The translations under genes were made by a program, and so were the position numbers. This document shows positions 12,635-12,778 of a stretch of DNA of 12,778 nt, in pieces (positions within the stretch are counted from its first letter, which is position 1; every line of letters starts with the position of its first letter). The DNA is from an uncultured Collinsella sp. (GTDB lineage: Bacteria; Actinomycetota; Coriobacteriia; Coriobacteriales; Coriobacteriaceae): contig CAAEOE010000053.1 of NCBI GenBank assembly GCA_900757505.1, positions 1 through 12,778 on the forward strand, written 5' to 3'. The notes under the pieces were generated by a model. That model was not told where the DNA came from. It did no database searches and worked only from the letters and a program-made list of their open reading frames with translations.

Positions 12635-12649
12635 AGACGCGCGGTACAC
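12593..12649 (-). pseudogene. Inverted relic of a glycosyltransferase C-terminus
   Basis: The minus strand encodes V-Y-R-A-S-K-I-F-K-F-R-H-P-D and then a stop at 12593. This resembles the real C-terminus L-Y-R-L-A-S-K-I-F-K-F-N of the glycosyltransferase that ends at 12446. Further upstream on this strand the frame soon meets a stop codon and no longer resembles the protein. It is best read as a decayed inverted copy of a paralogue's 3' end, or as the right arm of an inverted duplication. The peptide is short, so the call is tentative. Confidence 0.35.
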
Positions 12650-12691
12650 AGGGGCCTGGGCTGAAAAGACTTGGTTGGTAGGTTGCCCGGT

Positions 12692-12778
12692 GGGGCTTGG
12701 TTATGTTTGTCGCGAGTTCCGCACGAGCCGAAGAGCACTTAATGTGCTCTTCGTGCGAGCCAGGACTGTAGAGCAGCA
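12692..12778 (+). repeat. Structured hairpin element, copy B (cut by window end)
   Basis: This is a second copy of the element, in the opposite orientation. AGTTCCGCACGAGCCG at 12715-12730 is identical to copy A on its minus strand. CGCAC, bulge GAGCC, GAAGAGCAC, loop TTAAT, GTGCTCTTC and GTGCG then follow, and AGGACTGT is also shared. The inner stem differs from copy A at two positions, each matched by a compensating change on the other arm. The upstream arm would be GGGGCTTGGTTATGTTTG at 12692-12709. Its partner lies beyond the window. Confidence 0.8.

Noticed and set aside
12535..12738. Minus-strand open frame of 67 codons in the terminal intergenic region
   Set aside because: It runs through both hairpin elements in a different frame from the glycosyltransferase relic and looks like chance openness, with no start signal or family motif.
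1..12778. CRISPR array, tRNA or rRNA gene, transposase, toxin-antitoxin or phage gene
   Set aside because: I looked for regularly spaced direct repeats, cloverleaf-like sequences and characteristic protein motifs and saw none.

Overview
The window looks like a chromosomal segment of a GC-rich, fermentative gut actinobacterium. My best guess is Collinsella or a close relative in the Coriobacteriia. This rests on codon use, strong AAGGAG-type ribosome binding sites and the gene content (xseA-xseB-HIT, acetate kinase/phosphotransacetylase, UDP-galactopyranose mutase). No 16S or other marker is present, so the genus is an inference.

Layout, left to right. Positions 1-4058 hold housekeeping genes on the + strand: the 3' part of ribonuclease D, a membrane zinc metallopeptidase, both subunits of exonuclease VII (xseA, xseB) and a HIT-family nucleotide hydrolase. 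Positions 4100-6270 hold a LysR-type regulator and an MFS transporter. Their base and codon use is more AT-rich and less biased than that of their neighbours, so they look like an acquired or weakly expressed pair.

Positions 6304-9988 hold an acetate/acetyl-phosphate module. Two tandem 392-residue acetate kinase paralogues, each with its own leader and terminator, are followed by phosphotransacetylase on the opposite strand. The second kinase and pta converge on a near-perfect bidirectional terminator. Pta (acetyl-CoA to acetyl-phosphate) and AckA (acetyl-phosphate to acetate plus ATP) form the substrate-level ATP pathway of fermenters. The first kinase has the stronger codon bias but has lost two residues that the second keeps. 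The first kinase and pta share a similar leader hairpin 50-53 nt before their start codons.

Positions 9989-10219 are a divergent control region with back-to-back TATAAT boxes between pta and glf. Positions 10220-12446 hold glf and an overlapping family 2 glycosyltransferase, which suggests a galactofuranose-containing surface glycan.

The last 332 bases contain no intact gene and are the most unusual part. A 110-nt hairpin element lies at 12479-12588. A second copy in the opposite orientation starts near 12692 and is cut by the window end. The two copies differ in the inner stem by two paired, compensating substitutions. The first copy sits at the centre of a roughly 209-bp imperfect palindrome whose left arm begins inside the glycosyltransferase gene and whose right arm encodes an inverted relic of the same C-terminus. 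I found no CRISPR array, tRNA, rRNA, transposase or phage gene.
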